DNA of 10,491 nt from NCBI GenBank assembly GCA_947463775.1, contig CANHVD010000143.1:1-10491 (forward strand), read 5' to 3'. How positions within the stretch are numbered: the first letter of the stretch is position 1; each line of letters opens with the position of its first letter. Shown piece after piece: positions 8,334 to 10,491 of this stretch. The DNA is from Planctomycetaceae bacterium. Its GTDB lineage: Bacteria > Planctomycetota > Planctomycetia > Planctomycetales > Planctomycetaceae. Both the position numbers and the translations under genes were made by a program. Under the pieces are notes generated by a model. That model was not told the DNA's origin and made no database searches. It worked only from the letters and a program-made list of their open reading frames with translations.

Positions 8334-8580
8334 ATTTGTTACGGTCTTCTCCTGGAAGCTGAATTGACTGCCGGAAACTTTCCATTGTGAGCAAAGACTG
8401 GCCACTCACTGCACCGCCAGAAACTGTCCAATCGAGTCTCGTTCGGCTGCGTTGCTTAAGATTCGACGCAAAACCAACAACTCGGACCCTGCTTCTTCAT
8501 TCCGTGGAATTCTGCAGGTTACTGGCAGAGGGACTGCACCCCAACTTGCGGTCCTTCAGCCATTAGAACGGACGTTTCAA
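8334..8580. other. Intergenic region with an imperfect direct repeat
   Basis: A 17-base sequence occurs at 8370-8386 (GCCGGAAACTTTCCATT) and, with three differences, at 8416-8432 (GCCAGAAACTGTCCAAT), 46 bases apart. A frame open from a TTG at 8452 would add 43 residues to the CsrA-like protein, but these do not look like part of that family. No promoter stands out. Confidence 0.3.
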
Positions 8581-8721
8581 ATGCTTCTGCTCTCTCGAAA
8601 GTCGAACCAGAGCCTGTTCATCAATGGTGACATTGAGGTCGTCGTTCTTGAAATTCGGCAGAATGTCGTTCGAATCGGAATCGTCGCGCACGATGGCTGT
8701 GTTGCGAAGCGAACTCTGTGA
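8581..8721 (+). CDS. csrA: CsrA-family RNA-binding regulator, truncated by an apparent frameshift
   Basis: The 46 residues begin MLLLSRKSNQSLFINGDIE and continue VVVLEIRQNVVRIGIVAHDG, a clear CsrA pattern: the N-terminal MLxLSRK, the INGDIE/VxVLEI strands and the VRIGI strand. CsrA dimers bind GGA-containing mRNA sites, often over the ribosome binding site, to block or stabilise translation. Normal CsrA is about 55-70 residues; here the frame ends VAKRTL-stop. In the next forward frame from 8693 the sequence reads MAVLRSELCERM, just what should follow the (A)P-x-x-V part of CsrA, including the usual V/IxRSEL strand that carries an RNA-binding Arg. A loss of about two bases near 8694-8696 would explain this. 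It may be a recent pseudogene, a sequencing error, or rarely a recoded gene. The start has no strong ribosome binding site. Confidence 0.6.
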   Translation: MLLLSRKSNQSLFINGDIEVVVLEIRQNVVRIGIVAHDGCVAKRTL

Positions 8722-8943
8722 GCGCATGGCATCCAGCGATTCGTCGCTTTTGGCATCTGGTGCTGCCGATGAGATCGGCCGATCCTCAGGAGTTGCAGTC
8801 GCTGGCGGATCTTGAAGGCAATCAGGTGCTGCACAGCTTTTGTGAACGCCGTCGATTCTGGCGTACCATCAGCGCGATCGACGCGACACCTGAGGATTCA
8901 AGCACGAGACATCGGAACAGAAAACGGCCTCTGCTTTGGCTAA
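8693..8943 (+). pseudogene. Broken downstream part of the CsrA-like locus (RSEL strand to LCFG tail)
   Basis: After the csrA stop, coding-like sequence continues but jumps frame. The frame of 8693 gives MAVLRSELCERMASS and stops at 8815. The next frame gives ADPQELQSLADLEGNQVLHS and then FCERRRFWR up to about 8864. A third frame, which is the original csrA frame, gives GTENGLCFG and a stop at 8941-8943. The ERRR-x-WR segment and the NG(D)LCFG-stop tail match those of the open frame at 3193-3603, where both are in one frame. From the TGG CGT of WR to the GGC before the stop is 81 bases there but 76 here, a difference that is not a multiple of three. I infer a decayed coding region with several small indels. 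No product function is known to me. Confidence 0.4.
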
Positions 8944-9045
8944 GTTGCACTAGTAAAACTTGAGGGCCGCACCCTCTCCGGATTTCTTGTTGCGCATTTC
9001 TAAGTTGTCCGAGAGTCAGTCCCGATTTATCAGGCGTCTCAATCA

Positions 9046-9080
9046 AACTCGCCGGAGACATTTCTGTCGTCCGGCGAGTT
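9046..9080 (-). terminator. Strong hairpin, likely terminator of the exported-protein gene
   Basis: AACTCGCCGGA (9046-9056) pairs perfectly with TCCGGCGAGTT (9070-9080), and GACA (9057-9060) pairs with TGTC (9065-9068) inside, leaving a TTTC loop and one bulged G. Read on the minus strand it lies 82 bases past the stop of the 9163 gene and is followed by TTTGATTG, only a weak T-run. It could also stop plus-strand transcripts from the csrA-like locus. Confidence 0.45.
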
Positions 9081-9162
9081 CAGGGGAAGCAGGAGGGATC
9101 CGCAATTCGGCCGTGAGATATTGCCGTAGCTGTCACCCTGGTGCAACAATTGTTCGTCGGAA

Positions 9163-9924
9163 CTATCTGGCCGTCAGCTTCGCGCCATCTTCAATTTCCT
9201 GCCCAAGCTTCTCGAGTTCCTTTTCGAATTTTTCGATCGACGGCTCCGGTTTAGCAATCTCGTATTCGTGGACAGTAATCAGTTTGTCACCCAGTTCATC
9301 AAGACTGCGGACGGTCTCAACGGTTTCTGTTCCAAGTGGACGACCGGCCCATTTTGCAGCCGCTGCCATATAACGTCCGGCTGTAATCAGATGATGCCCG
9401 GCCACATTCGCTTCACGGCCTTCAAGATCATTGAGAGTGCTGCCCATTGCGTGAAAATGATGCCATGACAATGACATGTGAGCACGTGCGATCGCTTCTT
9501 CCAGCTTCTTCAGGGATGGTGTTGCATCCCCTTTTTCAAGTGAAACGGCTACCTTCCGAAGATCCTTTGCAGACTCCGTGAGGCGTTCCTTAGTAATCTT
9601 TGACTTGTCCCAGCCGGCCGTAATCTCCAGCATTGACGCAGCCTTCTCCAGTTCATGAGCCGCCGCCTTCATGTCCTGCTTCTCGTAGAAAGCACGAGAG
9701 TGATAGAAATAGTCGGACGGAGAAAACGTAATGATCTCTTCGACCATTTCTTGCTTTTCAGCGGCCTTATTCTCGACAGGCTTGACGGCCGTTTTCTTCT
9801 CATCGACAGCTTTGACTTCCGGCTTCTTCGCGGCAATAGCCTTCGGCTTGTCTTCGGCAGATGAATAGGAGGATATCAGCGTCGTCAGTGCGGCAACGCT
9901 CAGGAATGACAGAAATTTCTTCAT
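9163..9924 (-). CDS. Exported Lys/Glu-rich helical protein of unknown function
   Basis: The 253-residue product starts with a clear Sec signal peptide (MKKFLSFLSVAALTTLISSY, likely cut after SSA near residue 23), then a charged Ala/Lys/Pro/Glu linker (24-62). The rest is helical: SPSDYFYHSRAFYEKQDMKA (68-87), a middle section with LEKGDATPSLKKLEEAIARAH (129-149), a His-rich SWHHFHAMG (153-161) and a long helix ending in EKFEKELEKLGQEIEDG (231-247). The LxxGDxxxALxxLEEA rhythm recalls YfdX-type periplasmic helical proteins, but I would not assign that family. The ATG at 9924 is preferred; a TTG five codons upstream would put charged residues before the signal peptide without need. It lies 170 bases after the BON-repeat gene on the same strand and could share stress-linked expression with it. 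Confidence 0.75.
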   Translation of the reverse strand: MKKFLSFLSVAALTTLISSYSSAEDKPKAIAAKKPEVKAVDEKKTAVKPVENKAAEKQEMVEEIITFSPSDYFYHSRAFYEKQDMKAAAHELEKAASMLEITAGWDKSKITKERLTESAKDLRKVAVSLEKGDATPSLKKLEEAIARAHMSLSWHHFHAMGSTLNDLEGREANVAGHHLITAGRYMAAAAKWAGRPLGTETVETVRSLDELGDKLITVHEYEIAKPEPSIEKFEKELEKLGQEIEDGAKLTAR

Positions 9925-9941
9925 GGTCGAAACTTTCAAAT

Positions 9942-9971
9942 TTTATACTTTTTAGTTGAAACTGCGGACAA
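9942..9971 (-). promoter_or_regulatory. Candidate sigma70-type promoter for the exported-protein gene
   Basis: On the minus strand, TTGTCC (9971-9966) and TATAAA (9947-9942) are 18 bases apart in an A/T-rich stretch, placing a likely transcription start close to the ATG at 9924. The -35 overlaps the arm of an inverted repeat (CTGCGG 9962-9967 with CCGCAG 9980-9985), which could be an operator or the end signal of the upstream gene. Confidence 0.33.
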
Positions 9972-10094
9972 ACTTATGGCCGCAGAAAGGATCAACAGGA
10001 CTCAATTTCGAAAATGCTGGAAAGCATCGGGAATCGATCAGCGCGACGCATCTCCAGCGTCTCCTGGCAAATTCATGGTCAGTGAATCAAGACT

Positions 10095-10491
10095 CTAGTA
10101 AGAGATCGCAAGATTGTTCTCGACCTCAGTGACACCGGGTGTACTCCACGCCGCGGATGCAGCTTCTTCACGTTCGTGCCACGAACGAATCTTACCTGTG
10201 AGCGTGACCTTACTGCCGTTCGCAGTGACGCCCACGTTCTTTGCATCGATTCCGGCGTCGCGTTTCAGAGCCTTCTCGATGGACTCCTTCACGGCCGAAG
10301 GTTTAACATCAGGCTTTAGCGTGATATTGTTGGAAACTCCGCGAACACCGGAGATATATCGCACCGCATCAGCGGCCGAATTGCGTTGAAACTCCCACGA
10401 AACAGCGCCGTTCAAGGTCACCCAGCCATCTTCGATCGTGGACTGAATCTCGCCCGGAACCCAGACATTCCAGGTCAGAGAACTGACAACC
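10095..10491 (-). CDS. BON-domain protein (OsmY-like), 5' end cut by window
   Basis: The minus-strand frame is open from the right edge (10490) to a TAG stop at 10095, giving 131 visible residues. Two BON domains are seen. The first, already begun at the edge, has LTWNVWVPGEIQSTIEDGWV, then TLNGAVSWEFQR and GVRGVSNNITL. The second, from about residue 60, has VKESIEKALKRDAGIDAKNV, SKVTLTGKIRSWHEREEA and GVTEVENNLAISY at the end. Each shows the usual V-T-L-x-G-x-V/I turn followed by GVxxVxNxL. BON proteins such as OsmY are usually envelope proteins tied to osmotic or general stress and are thought to bind membranes or lipids. Whether a further BON domain or a signal peptide lies upstream cannot be seen. 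A GTG at 10421 is not the start, since the first domain begins before it. Confidence 0.88.
   Translation of the reverse strand, partial: VVSSLTWNVWVPGEIQSTIEDGWVTLNGAVSWEFQRNSAADAVRYISGVRGVSNNITLKPDVKPSAVKESIEKALKRDAGIDAKNVGVTANGSKVTLTGKIRSWHEREEAASAAWSTPGVTEVENNLAISY

Noticed and set aside
8452..8721. Longer version of the CsrA-like gene from a TTG at 8452
   Set aside because: CsrA proteins begin directly with ML-x-LSRK; the extra 43 residues have no family likeness.
8962..8976. GAGGG/CCCTC hairpin after the csrA-like locus
   Set aside because: Only five base pairs and no T-run follows; the hairpin at 9046-9080 is much stronger.

Overview
The window reads as bacterial chromosome, most likely from a member of the Planctomycetota. 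The reasons are indirect: base composition near 50% GC, small CsrA-type loci scattered as single units, a CHASE3/PAS hybrid kinase, and a BON-domain/HdeD-type stress set with long gaps and weak Shine-Dalgarno sites. This is inference from gene style, since there is no rRNA or other marker gene. I see no tRNA, CRISPR array, insertion sequence or phage gene.

Layout. Positions 1-2512 (minus) hold almost all of a large hybrid sensor histidine kinase (CHASE3, two PAS, HisKA, HATPase, REC), cut by the left edge within its last residues. A 239-base divergent gap leads to a small helical protein of unknown function (2752-3138, plus). Next comes an open frame (3193-3603, plus) whose middle looks like a decayed CsrA. 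A rhomboid-like membrane protein (3623-4276, plus) runs tail to tail into, and overlaps by 38 bases, a full-length MprF-type lipid aminoacyltransferase/flippase (4239-6851, minus). A small hypothetical gene (7046-7264, minus), a gene-free stretch and an HdeD-like membrane protein (7740-8333, plus) follow. A truncated csrA-like gene (8581-8721, plus) and its broken downstream tail (to 8943) come next. The right end carries an exported Lys/Glu-rich helical protein (9163-9924, minus) and the C-terminal part of a BON-repeat protein (10095-10491, minus).

Themes. Several products concern the envelope and stress: MprF changes phospholipid head-group charge, the rhomboid-like protein is a possible membrane protease, HdeD-like proteins are linked to acid stress, and BON proteins are linked to envelope/osmotic stress. 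The histidine kinase and CsrA are regulatory. No single operon joins them; orientation changes often.

The most unusual observation is that the two CsrA-like loci, about 5.3 kb apart, appear to be copies of one module: a CsrA core, a spacer, then a Cys/Phe-ERRR-x-WR segment and a shared tail ending in LCFG-stop. The two copies carry different lesions. This comes from my reading by eye and needs alignment to confirm.
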